From: an uncultured Burkholderiaceae bacterium
GTDB lineage: Bacteria > Pseudomonadota > Gammaproteobacteria > Burkholderiales > Burkholderiaceae_B
Direction: 5' to 3'
NCBI GenBank assembly: GCA_934525625.1
Contig: CAKSZL010000001.1
Span: forward strand, 1-64,000
DNA length: 64,000 nucleotides
The position numbers and the translations under genes were made by a program. The notes under the pieces are model-generated. The model worked only from the letters and a program-made list of their open reading frames with translations. It had not been told where the DNA came from and did no database searches. This document shows positions 45,879 through 53,916 of this stretch, one piece after another. How positions within the stretch are numbered: position 1 is the first letter of the stretch; every line of letters begins with the position of its first letter.

Positions 45879-46954
45879 GGCTGCCGCCCGTTAGTCAGGA
45901 GTTCCCGCATGGCTTGCGGCGATAGCTGCGCCAGGCCCAGCATACCCAGCGTGCGCTCGGCATTGCGCAAGTCGCGCCCGAGAATCGCGCCGGCGATGGC
46001 CAGCAGGCCCTTGGTAACCGGCGCATCGCACTTGGCCCAATCGGCCACCGAAGCCAGGAAGGCCAGGCCCAGCACGGTGTCCTCAACCATATAGCGATGC
46101 GAGTGCAGATCGATGTGCTCGCGCCAGTCGCCGCTGTCCACCAGCTTCTTGTGCGAATCGCCGTACATCCATCTGTCGTTCTCGTAGTGGTCGGAAAGCG
46201 GAAAATGCGGCGCCGCATAGCCTATGGCTTCGCGTATGGCGATGCGCTCGTTGTCCAGCTTGGACGTGACCGCCCGCACCGCCGGCTGCGTGCCCTCGTT
46301 GTGGATGTCCCATTCCGGAAAATGCTGCAGCGGCGCGGCGTTCATCAGGATGAGCGGCGGGTGGATGATGGGCCCGGCGTTCATCAACGCCCCCGACAAG
46401 GCGTCTTCGCAGGGTTCGATGACGGGAAAGGCCTGCAATATGACCCGGTAGGCGTGCTCGGCGTCGACGGCGGGATACACTCCCGTGGGCAGGCGCGTGG
46501 CGCGCATGGTGATGGCGATGGTGTTGGCGCCGTGCTTGCGCGTCAGCCACGGCAGGGTGCCGGTTTCGGCCCAGCTGACGCGGGCGGTGCAACCCTGGCC
46601 GCGCACGATCTCGCTCATGACGTACGAGCCGAAAGTGCCGGGCGGCAGGAACACGACCTGCCCGTCCCGCAAATGCGGCGCGATGGCGCGGGCGATGTCG
46701 GCCTGCGCCGTGGCCGGCGACGGAATCAGTATCAATTCGGCGCCGCGCACCGCCTCGCCTATGTCGGCGGTGGGCTTGGCGATACGCACCGGGCGCTCGC
46801 CTTTGGCGTCCTTGATGGTGATGATGGAAGTTTCCAGCACCGGCAGCAAGGCCTGGGCGTCGCGCCGCCAAAGCCTGACGGTATGCCCTTGTTCGGACAG
46901 ATCGGCCGCCGCCGCGTAACAACCGTGGCCGCCCCCCAAGACTGCGATTTCCAT
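45875..46954 (-). CDS. Octopine/opine dehydrogenase-family protein
   Basis: 359-residue NAD(P)-dependent enzyme of the octopine/nopaline dehydrogenase family, which condense or cleave a keto acid and an amino acid. The N-terminal motif is IAVLGGGHGCYAAAADLSEQ. The alpha-helical C-terminal domain begins about residue 180 with MNAGPIIHPPLILMNAA, which contains the family catalytic-His segment. First gene of the operon with an ABC importer, so a catabolic role on an imported compound is the natural inference. Confidence 0.88.
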   Translation of the reverse strand: MEIAVLGGGHGCYAAAADLSEQGHTVRLWRRDAQALLPVLETSIITIKDAKGERPVRIAKPTADIGEAVRGAELILIPSPATAQADIARAIAPHLRDGQVVFLPPGTFGSYVMSEIVRGQGCTARVSWAETGTLPWLTRKHGANTIAITMRATRLPTGVYPAVDAEHAYRVILQAFPVIEPCEDALSGALMNAGPIIHPPLILMNAAPLQHFPEWDIHNEGTQPAVRAVTSKLDNERIAIREAIGYAAPHFPLSDHYENDRWMYGDSHKKLVDSGDWREHIDLHSHRYMVEDTVLGLAFLASVADWAKCDAPVTKGLLAIAGAILGRDLRNAERTLGMLGLAQLSPQAMRELLTNGRQP

Positions 46955-47282
46955 GTGTCGTTCTCCCGTTCACGCTTGGGAGACCGAGGCTCGGTCCCCT
47001 CTAGCGACCTGTCCCGCCGACCCGGCGGCGCTTGCTATGCGCACCGGGCTTATTGCCGCACAGTGCACCCTGAAGCCCGTTTCCAGGTTTTTATATGCAC
47101 TTGCATATATTCATGCTAAGGAATCAAAAACCGTGACACAAGAAGTTTTTGGACGGGGTTTTCCCTAGCGTTTCACGGCGGGCATGGCCGTCATGACCGA
47201 AAGCCTGTGGCTACAATCGAGAGCTCATCCGCGCGCTCCGGCGCAGGCGGCCGGCCCCTGGAAACCAACACGGACAAACGAT
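46955..47282. promoter_or_regulatory. Divergent control region of the opine-type operon and garR
   Basis: This 328-bp non-coding stretch separates two divergent operons. It contains an 18-bp palindrome at 47092-47109 (TATATGCA, two bases, TGCATATA) in its only AT-rich part. No tRNA or ORF of note was seen. A MarR-type operator is the best guess. Confidence 0.55.
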
Positions 47283-48188
47283 ATGAAACTGGGATTCTGC
47301 GGTTTGGGTTTGATGGGCGCACCCATGGTCAAGCGCCTGCTGGCGGCCGGCCATGAGGTCAAGGTATGGAACCGATCGGCCGCGAAGGCCGAGCCGCTGG
47401 CCGCGCTGGGCGCCCAGGTGGCGGCCACCGCGCGCGCGGCCGCCAGCGGCGTGGACGGCGTGCTGATCTGCCTGTTCGACGCCAAGGCGGTCGAGGCGGT
47501 GGTGTTCGGCCCCGACGGCATCGCGCAAGCCGGCGGCCTGCGATGGCTGGCCGACCATTCCAGCATAGACCCCGAGGCCACGCGGCAGTTTGCGCGGCGG
47601 CTGGCCGACGCCAACGGCGCCGCCTGGATAGACGCGCCCGTGTCGGGCGGCGTGCCCGGCGTGGAAGCCGGCTCGCTGGCCATCATGGCGGGCGGCGACA
47701 CGCCCCACATGCAAGCGTCCTTCGAAGCGATGCGGGCTTACGCCGCCAACATCACGCACATGGGCCCCTCGGGCGCGGGCCAGGCCACCAAGCTGTGCAA
47801 CCAGACCATCGTGGCCACCACCGTGGCGGCGCTGGCCGAAGCCATGGGCTTCGCCCGGCGCAACGGCATAGACGTGCGCAAACTGGCGCCCGCGCTGGCC
47901 GGCGGCTGGGCCGACTCCAAGCCGCTGCAGATATTCGCGCCGCGCATGATAGACGTGCCGCCCGACAGCATCGCCGCGCTGTCCACCATGCTCAAGGACA
48001 TGGACACCGTCATCGCCAATGCCCAGCGCAGCGGCGCGCCCATGCCGGTGACGGCCTGCGTGCAGCAGATGCTGCGCCTGGCAAGCGCCATGGGCCTGGG
48101 GCAAGCGGAAGTCTCGGCGCTGGTCGGCCTGCACGCGCCGGAATGCCGCGACGACTTTCTGCGCCAAGCCGACGCCGGCAAGCACTGA
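47283..48188 (+). CDS. 2-hydroxy-3-oxopropionate reductase-like beta-hydroxyacid dehydrogenase
   Basis: 301-residue NAD(P)-dependent enzyme of the GarR/HIBADH family. It shows LGFCGLGLMGAPMVKRLLA, the substrate-binding DAPVSGGVPGVEAGSLAIM and the catalytic Lys in GAGQATKLCNQTIV. It reduces tartronate semialdehyde or oxidises a similar hydroxyacid. Next to a hydroxypyruvate-isomerase-like gene, the pair would match the glyoxylate/hydroxypyruvate branch. Confidence 0.92.
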   Translation: MKLGFCGLGLMGAPMVKRLLAAGHEVKVWNRSAAKAEPLAALGAQVAATARAAASGVDGVLICLFDAKAVEAVVFGPDGIAQAGGLRWLADHSSIDPEATRQFARRLADANGAAWIDAPVSGGVPGVEAGSLAIMAGGDTPHMQASFEAMRAYAANITHMGPSGAGQATKLCNQTIVATTVAALAEAMGFARRNGIDVRKLAPALAGGWADSKPLQIFAPRMIDVPPDSIAALSTMLKDMDTVIANAQRSGAPMPVTACVQQMLRLASAMGLGQAEVSALVGLHAPECRDDFLRQADAGKH

Positions 48189-48201
48189 AGGGAGGCCATC
48201 C

Positions 48202-48990
48202 ATGCAACTTTCCGCCAACCTTAGCTGGCTGTACCGCCACCTGGACTGGAGCGAGCGCTTCGAAGCCGCCGCGCGCGACGGTTTCAAAGGGGCCGAGATC
48301 CTGGCGCCTTACGAACAATCGCCCGAGTGGTACGCGCAGCGCCTGCGCGATGCCGGGCTGGCCCTGGCGCTGATCAACACCCCGGCGGGCGAAGGCCGGG
48401 GCCGGCTGGGCTGGGCGGCCATTCCGGGCGCGCAGGCCGAATTCATCCAAGCCTTCGACCGGGCCCGGGCCGTCGCCCAGGCCACCGGCTGCCGCCGCAT
48501 TCACGTCATGGCCGGCCATGTGGAAGGCCTGCCGCGCGCCGACTGCCTGCAGGCGCTACGCGGCAATCTGGAGCACGCGCTGGCGCTGGCCGAACGCGAC
48601 GGCCTGGTGCTGACGCTGGAAGCGCTCAACCGCGCCGACATGCCGGGCTACTTCTACCACCTGCCCGAGCAAGTGGTAGAGGTGCTGCGCTGCTTCGAGT
48701 CGCCGCGCCTGCGCCTGCAATTCGACTATTACCACTGCGTCAAAGAGCGCCTGGACGCGCCGCAAAGCACGGTCGATTGCGCGCCGTGGATAGGCCACGT
48801 GCAAATCGCCGGCGCCGATGAAAACCGCAACGAGCCCGACCTGAGCCAGCACGGCCTGCTGGAAAGCGTGACCGCGCTGCCCGGCCTGGGCTACGACGGC
48901 TGGCTGGGCTGCGAATATCAACCCCGCACCGTGCCGGCCGAAAACCTCTCGTGGTGCCAGCCTTTGCGCGATCGGGGCGTACTGGCCTGA
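48202..48990 (+). CDS. Hydroxypyruvate isomerase-like TIM-barrel protein
   Basis: 262-residue member of the xylose-isomerase-like TIM-barrel family. LSANLSWLYRHLDWSERFEA at the start, metal-ligand region LTLEALNRADMPGYF, LQFDYYHC and the C-terminal GCEYQPRT all fit Hyi/OtnI. It would interconvert hydroxypyruvate and tartronate semialdehyde, feeding the upstream GarR-like reductase 13 bp away. Confidence 0.9.
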   Translation: MQLSANLSWLYRHLDWSERFEAAARDGFKGAEILAPYEQSPEWYAQRLRDAGLALALINTPAGEGRGRLGWAAIPGAQAEFIQAFDRARAVAQATGCRRIHVMAGHVEGLPRADCLQALRGNLEHALALAERDGLVLTLEALNRADMPGYFYHLPEQVVEVLRCFESPRLRLQFDYYHCVKERLDAPQSTVDCAPWIGHVQIAGADENRNEPDLSQHGLLESVTALPGLGYDGWLGCEYQPRTVPAENLSWCQPLRDRGVLA

Positions 48991-49266
48991 CGCACAGAGC
49001 GCCATGATCGCCGGCCCAAGAACCTACGCCATCCAGATCGGCCCGCTGCGCGGCTTTCCGGCGCTTTGTGCAGCCACCGGCTTGATTGAACAAGGGTTCT
49101 CCCTAGAAAAACACCCGGAAATCCGAGTATGAATTCCTCGGAAACCGCCATGAAAATTTTGGGGTTTCCATGAACCCGCCTGTATAGGTATAGTTCACAT
49201 CTGGCTTTTTCCGACGATTTTTCGCCGAAAGCACCCAGCCTACCCAGCAACCTTGCAGGAAATTGC

Positions 49267-49806
49267 ATGGAAACCCTACATCAAGAAGAAAACGAAATCG
49301 CGCCACGCGCGATGTCATCCGGCGCGCGCGCCTATCACTGCCTGGTAACAAGCTGCGGCTTCATCGCGGCGGTATTGTTCGGCCTCATGGCCGTGCTCGT
49401 CTGCGTGGACGTCGCCTTGCGCAACCTCAGCACGACGTCGATTCCGTGGGCGGTCGAAATGACCGAATACATGCTGATGGTCGCCGCGTTCCTGGCCGCG
49501 CCCTGGCTGGCCTACACCAACGACCACATCCGCGTCGACGTGCTGGTGCGCGGCCTGCCCAAGGGCGGGCGCAAGGCGGCCGCGGTGCTCTGCAACCTGA
49601 TCTGCCTGGCGATCAGCGTGGCGCTGGCCTTCGAGAGCGCCAAAAGCCTGATCGGCAACGCCGAGCAAGGCAGCATGGTGTTCAAAGTGCTGATCTTCCC
49701 CGAATGGTGGCTGACCATCCCCATGGTCATCTGCTTCGTCCTGCTGTCCATCGAGTTCATCCGCCGGCTTGTCATCCGCGGCCTCGCCACTGAAGGAGCC
49801 GTGTGA
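49267..49806 (+). CDS. dctQ: TRAP transporter small permease DctQ
   Basis: 179-residue four-helix membrane subunit with AVEMTEYMLMVAAFLAAPWL and FPEWWLTIPMVICFVLLSIE. The ATG at 49267 is preceded by AGGAA. Its stop overlaps the dctM start region. There is no adjacent dctP: the 276 bp upstream is non-coding. Confidence 0.95.
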   Translation: METLHQEENEIAPRAMSSGARAYHCLVTSCGFIAAVLFGLMAVLVCVDVALRNLSTTSIPWAVEMTEYMLMVAAFLAAPWLAYTNDHIRVDVLVRGLPKGGRKAAAVLCNLICLAISVALAFESAKSLIGNAEQGSMVFKVLIFPEWWLTIPMVICFVLLSIEFIRRLVIRGLATEGAV

Positions 49807-51122
49807 TGGAATGGTATATGGCTTTCGGCGTGCTGCTGGGCACGCTCTTCGTTCTGATGCTGCTGAGCGTGCCCGTCGCGTTCGCGTTTCTGGGCGTCAA
49901 CCTGATCGGCGCCTGGCTGTTCATGGGCGGCGAAGTCGGCCTTGGGCAACTGGTGCGCAACTCCATACAGTCGGTCACCAGCTTTTCGCTGACGCCGATT
50001 CCGCTATTCGTGCTGATGGGCGAGATTCTGTTCTACACCGGCGTCGCGTACCGCGCCATCGCCGCCGTCGAGCAGATGATCGCCAAAGTGCCCGGCCGGC
50101 TTTCCATCGTGTCGGTGCTGGGCGGCACGGTGTTCTCCACGCTGTCGGGCTCTACCATCGCCAACACCGCCATGATGGGCGGCACCATGCTGCCCGAGAT
50201 GCTCAAGCGCGGCTACGCGCCCAGCATCGCCATGGGCCCCATCATGGCCGTGGGCGGCATCGCCATGCTGATACCGCCGTCGGCGCTGGCCGTGATGCTG
50301 GGCAGCCTGGCCGGCATCTCGATCTCGCAACTGCTCATCGGCGGCGTCGTTCCCGGCTTCCTGCTGGCCGCGCTGTTCCTGGGCTACGTGGTCGTGCGCT
50401 GCAAGCTCTCGCCCGAACTCATCCCGCAAGATGAAGAAGGCCAGACCGCCAAGGGCTGGGAGCGCTGGCGGCCTTTCGTCGTCGACGTGCTGCCGCTGTT
50501 CGGCATTTTCGTCGCCGTCGTGGGCAGCATGCTGATGGGCTGGGCCTCGCCCACCGAGTCTGCCGCCCTCGGCGCCATGGCCTCGGTAATCGCCACCATC
50601 GGCTACCGCTCGTTTACGTGGGCCGCGCTGCACAAGTCGCTGATGGCCACGGCCCGAGTGTCGGTCATCATCCTGTTCGTGCTCATCGCCTCGACCACGT
50701 TCTCGCAGTTGCTGAGCTTCTCGGGCGCCACCTCGGGCCTGCTGCGCGTCATCGGCCAGTACGACCTGTCGCCGATCCTGCTGGTCATCGGCATGCTGGT
50801 CATCCTGCTGATTCTGGGCATGATCATCGACCAGATCAGCATGATGATGATCACTCTGCCGTTCTTCATGCCGCTGGCCAGCGCCGCCGGCATCGACCCC
50901 ATCTGGCTGGGCGTCATGATGCTGCTGGCCATGGAAATCGGCCTGCTGACCCCGCCCTTCGGGCTGCTGTGCATGGTCATGCAAAGCGTCGCGCCCAAGC
51001 ACATACGCCTGACGCAAATCTACGCTTCGGTCGTGCCCTTCATCATCATCGAGATCGCCATGCTGGGCCTCATCCTGGCCATTCCATGGCTGGCGGTCGG
51101 CTTGCCCAATATGACCAAGTAG
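49806..51122 (+). CDS. dctM: TRAP transporter large permease DctM
   Basis: 438-residue, ~12-helix membrane subunit that transports carboxylates with sodium. Conserved segments: SVTSFSLTPIPLFVLMGEIL, LGGTVFSTLSGSTIANTAMM, AVGGIAMLIPPSALAVMLG and LAMEIGLLTPPFGLLCMVMQ. I choose the ATG at 49806 (a GTG lies at 49803). It is intact, unlike the damaged paralogue at 5069-6388, and serves as the reference for that defect. Confidence 0.96.
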   Translation: MEWYMAFGVLLGTLFVLMLLSVPVAFAFLGVNLIGAWLFMGGEVGLGQLVRNSIQSVTSFSLTPIPLFVLMGEILFYTGVAYRAIAAVEQMIAKVPGRLSIVSVLGGTVFSTLSGSTIANTAMMGGTMLPEMLKRGYAPSIAMGPIMAVGGIAMLIPPSALAVMLGSLAGISISQLLIGGVVPGFLLAALFLGYVVVRCKLSPELIPQDEEGQTAKGWERWRPFVVDVLPLFGIFVAVVGSMLMGWASPTESAALGAMASVIATIGYRSFTWAALHKSLMATARVSVIILFVLIASTTFSQLLSFSGATSGLLRVIGQYDLSPILLVIGMLVILLILGMIIDQISMMMITLPFFMPLASAAGIDPIWLGVMMLLAMEIGLLTPPFGLLCMVMQSVAPKHIRLTQIYASVVPFIIIEIAMLGLILAIPWLAVGLPNMTK

Positions 51123-51176
51123 CCCCATAGCCGGCCAAAGCGGAGCCTAGCCCGCTCGGCATCTCGCCGGACGACT

Positions 51177-51205
51177 CGGCCGCCCCTTATGGGCGGCCGT
51201 TTTGC
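51177..51205 (+). terminator. Rho-independent terminator after dctM
   Basis: 9-bp stem CGGCCGCCC/GGGCGGCCG with a CTTAT loop followed by TTTTGCTTT, about 55 bp after the dctM stop. Confidence 0.88.
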
Positions 51206-51559
51206 TTTCTGCTCCCCGCTTATGCCCGCCTCATGCCCGCCTCAGCCTCCCGCCATTCTTTCCTTCTCTCCCATAAAATTGTCGACAATAAAACCATAAT
51301 GTAAATTTTGTATTCATTAAAATAACAGCTTACTGGTATCCTAAAAACCCCCTAGTAAATACCCTATATTGATATTTAACCTATAAAAACACAAAATTAC
51401 CCCCGATAAGAAAGAAAGATGCATGCATGGCCATGCATCTTTTCTCACCTTACACAAACAAGCAGTCCGCATATTAATGTCGACATTTTTACTATCTTGA
51501 ATCCAAAATAGAGTCGACATTCCCGATTTTCACCTAATCCAGACCAAGGACTATTCCCC
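51206..51559 (+). promoter_or_regulatory. AT-rich control region with three GTCGAC sites
   Basis: Non-coding and strikingly AT-rich compared with its surroundings. It holds the perfect 12-bp palindromes ATTGTCGACAAT (51278-51289) and AATGTCGACATT (51476-51487), a third GTCGAC core at 51513-51518, and a hairpin at 51417-51442 ending in TTTT. These are good candidates for operators of the GntR regulator encoded at 55695 and the promoter of the downstream operon. Confidence 0.65.
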
Positions 51560-51955
51560 ATGGCAAAACTGCGTCACATCGCGATGTCCGTTGCCGATCC
51601 GGACAGCACCGCCCGTTTCTACTGCGACACCTTCGGCATGAAAATCGTCGGCCACACCGACTCCCCGCTGGCCAAGGGCGTGTACCTCTCCGACGGCACC
51701 GTCAGCCTGGCCCTGCTCAAATACAAGGCCGACGAATGGGCCGGCATGGACAAAGACGCCCAGTGCATCAACCACATCGGCTTCTGGGTCGACGACCTCC
51801 AAGAGCAGGAACAGCTCATCCTCGAACAAGGCGGCACCTTCTTCCGCGAGCTGCCGATAGAAAAAGATTCGCTCTATTACGAACTCAAGTTCCGCGACCC
51901 CAACGGCGTCATCTTCGACATCTCCCACAACGGCTGGGTAGGAGCGCAGCAATGA
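51560..51955 (+). CDS. VOC-superfamily metalloenzyme (glyoxalase/dioxygenase-like)
   Basis: 131-residue protein with the paired beta-alpha-beta fold of the vicinal-oxygen-chelate family. It begins LRHIAMSVADPDSTARFYCD, with later metal-ligand candidates His in INHIGFWVDD and Glu in the YYELKFRDPNG segment. Could be a lyase, isomerase or dioxygenase. First gene of the VOC-aldolase-ABC-GntR cluster; its stop overlaps the next start. Confidence 0.88.
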   Translation: MAKLRHIAMSVADPDSTARFYCDTFGMKIVGHTDSPLAKGVYLSDGTVSLALLKYKADEWAGMDKDAQCINHIGFWVDDLQEQEQLILEQGGTFFRELPIEKDSLYYELKFRDPNGVIFDISHNGWVGAQQ

Positions 51956-52860
51956 GCCTGTCCTCCCACACGCCCGGACGCTTCCACGGCGTCGTCCCCG
52001 CGATGGCCACGCCCTTCAAGGACAACGGCGACCTGGACGAAGACCGCGTGCTCGAACTGATCGACTGGTATCTGTCCTGCGGGGTGCACGGCATCTCGGT
52101 CGCGGGCAGCCAAGGCGAGTTCTTCGCCCTGTCGGAAGACGAGCAGATCCGGCTCATCGAGCTTGCCGCGCAGGCCATCGCGGGGCGCGTGCCGCTTTAC
52201 GCGGGCACCGGGGGCGCCACGACACGCGCGGCCACGCGCATCACCCGGGCCGCCGAACGCCTGAACGTCGACCTGGCGCTGGTTATCACTCCCTATTTCA
52301 TCCAACCCAATCAACAGGAGCTGGTGCGGCATTACTGCGAGGTGGCGGCATCCACGTCGCTACCCGTCATGCTGTACAACAACCCGCCCCGCACGTCGGT
52401 CAACGTGCTGCCCGCCACCCTGGTCGCCTGCATGAAACAGGCTTCCAACATCGTCGGCATCAAGGACAGCAGCGGCGACGTCACCCAGGCCATCGAATAC
52501 AAGCTGTCCACGCAAGGCAAGGCCCTGCTGTTCTCCGGCCGCGACACCATTGCGCTTTCCATGCTGCTGCACGGGGGCGACGGCACCATATCGCCGGCCG
52601 CCAACGTCTTCCCGGTGGAAATGGTGCGCTGGTACGACGCCTTCCGCAGCGGAAACCTGGCCGAGGCGCGCCGGCTCTCGGACGTCTTCGCGCCCTTGCG
52701 CGCCGCCTGGGCCTGGGGCTCGTTCCCCGTGGTCATCAAGGAAGCCATGGCGCTGGTCGGCAAAAGCGCCGGGCCCACGCGCGGCCCCATCAACCCCCTG
52801 CCTGACGAGAAGCGCGCCGCTTTGCGCCAGGTCGTAGACACGATACGCACCCAAGCTTGA
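51952..52860 (+). CDS. DapA/NAL-family class I aldolase
   Basis: 302-residue TIM-barrel pyruvate-dependent aldolase/dehydratase. It shows GVVPAMATPFKDNGDLDEDR, the family GSQGEFFALSEDE, the catalytic-Tyr region PVMLYNNPPRT, and the Schiff-base Lys in NIVGIKDSSGD. The context with VOC and an importer argues for sugar-acid or aromatic keto-acid cleavage rather than lysine synthesis. Confidence 0.92.
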   Translation: MSLSSHTPGRFHGVVPAMATPFKDNGDLDEDRVLELIDWYLSCGVHGISVAGSQGEFFALSEDEQIRLIELAAQAIAGRVPLYAGTGGATTRAATRITRAAERLNVDLALVITPYFIQPNQQELVRHYCEVAASTSLPVMLYNNPPRTSVNVLPATLVACMKQASNIVGIKDSSGDVTQAIEYKLSTQGKALLFSGRDTIALSMLLHGGDGTISPAANVFPVEMVRWYDAFRSGNLAEARRLSDVFAPLRAAWAWGSFPVVIKEAMALVGKSAGPTRGPINPLPDEKRAALRQVVDTIRTQA

Positions 52861-52890
52861 TCCGCCTTCCCCCTTTACCGAGGACTCATC

Positions 52891-53916
52891 ATGCACGCGC
52901 CTTTCACTCCCTCTCCGCTCCTGCGCCGCGTCCAGCGCGGCCTCGCCGGCCTCGTGCTGGCCTGCCTTCCCTTCTCCGTCTCCGCCCAAAAAGCGCAGGA
53001 CCCCGTCCCCGCCAGCCTGCGGCTGGATTGGACCACCCTGGGCTATCACGCGCCGTTCTACTACGGAGTCGCCCAAGGCATTTATGAACGCGCGGGCATC
53101 CGCCTTGCCATCGAAGAGGGCAAGGGCTCCGCTTCGGTGGCCCAGCTTGCCGCGTCAGGCAACGACGACTTCGGCTTCAGCGACGCCACCACCGTGGCCC
53201 AGCTCATCGGCAAGGGGCTGCCGGGCCGCGTCGTCATGGGCATACTGCGCGGCACCACCATCGCCATGTACCATGCGCCGGGCCGGCAGATCAACACGCC
53301 GCAAGACCTCAAAGGCCGCAAGATCGCCGTCTGCCCCGGCGACGCCATCTCGGTGTACATCCCGCCCTACCTGAAATCCATCGGCCTGAAGGGAGACGAG
53401 GTGCAGCAGCTCTCGGTCGACTGCACGCTGAAATACACCGTGGTCGCCCAGGGGCGCGCCGACGCCGTCATGACCTACGCGACGGCGGCCAAGCCCTTGC
53501 TGCAGAAGGTCGGCATCCAGAATGCGGAAACCTTCACGCCCGGCCCCGACTTCTATCTGCCCGCCCACGGCATCGTCGTCTCGGAGAAACTCATCCGGGA
53601 CAAGCCCGAACTCATACGCAAGTTCGTGGCGGCGACGGTCGAAGCCTGGCAGGCCGCCGCGAAGGACCCCGACGGCGCGGTGCAAGCGGTCATCGCGGCC
53701 CGGCCCTTGCTGAAGGACGAAGGCGCCGCGCTCAAGGAAACCCTCCTCATGTCGCTGCGCTACACCGACGCGCCTTCTTCGGCGGGCAAGCCTTTCGGCT
53801 GGCAAGCGCCGCAAGACTGGGACAGGGCGCTGGACATCCTCCGCCAGTATTCGAGCCTTCCCGACGCCATCAAGGGAGAACAGGTCTACACCAATGCCTT
53901 TCTCGGGGAGAAGTAA
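52891..53916 (+). CDS. ABC transporter substrate-binding protein (NMT1/THI5-like)
   Basis: 341-residue periplasmic receptor. A signal peptide of about 30 residues ends SVSA. The mature domain opens LRLDWTTLGYHAPFYYGVAQ, with LKGRKIAVCPGDAISVY at the hinge. Similar proteins bind pyrimidines, sulfonates or aromatic acids; the ligand here is not known. Stop and next start share one base (TAATG). Confidence 0.92.
   Translation: MHAPFTPSPLLRRVQRGLAGLVLACLPFSVSAQKAQDPVPASLRLDWTTLGYHAPFYYGVAQGIYERAGIRLAIEEGKGSASVAQLAASGNDDFGFSDATTVAQLIGKGLPGRVVMGILRGTTIAMYHAPGRQINTPQDLKGRKIAVCPGDAISVYIPPYLKSIGLKGDEVQQLSVDCTLKYTVVAQGRADAVMTYATAAKPLLQKVGIQNAETFTPGPDFYLPAHGIVVSEKLIRDKPELIRKFVAATVEAWQAAAKDPDGAVQAVIAARPLLKDEGAALKETLLMSLRYTDAPSSAGKPFGWQAPQDWDRALDILRQYSSLPDAIKGEQVYTNAFLGEK

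Noticed and set aside
51952-52860. dapA of lysine biosynthesis
   Set aside because: Catabolic context with importer, VOC and GntR, and no lysine genes nearby; the family contains many other aldolases.
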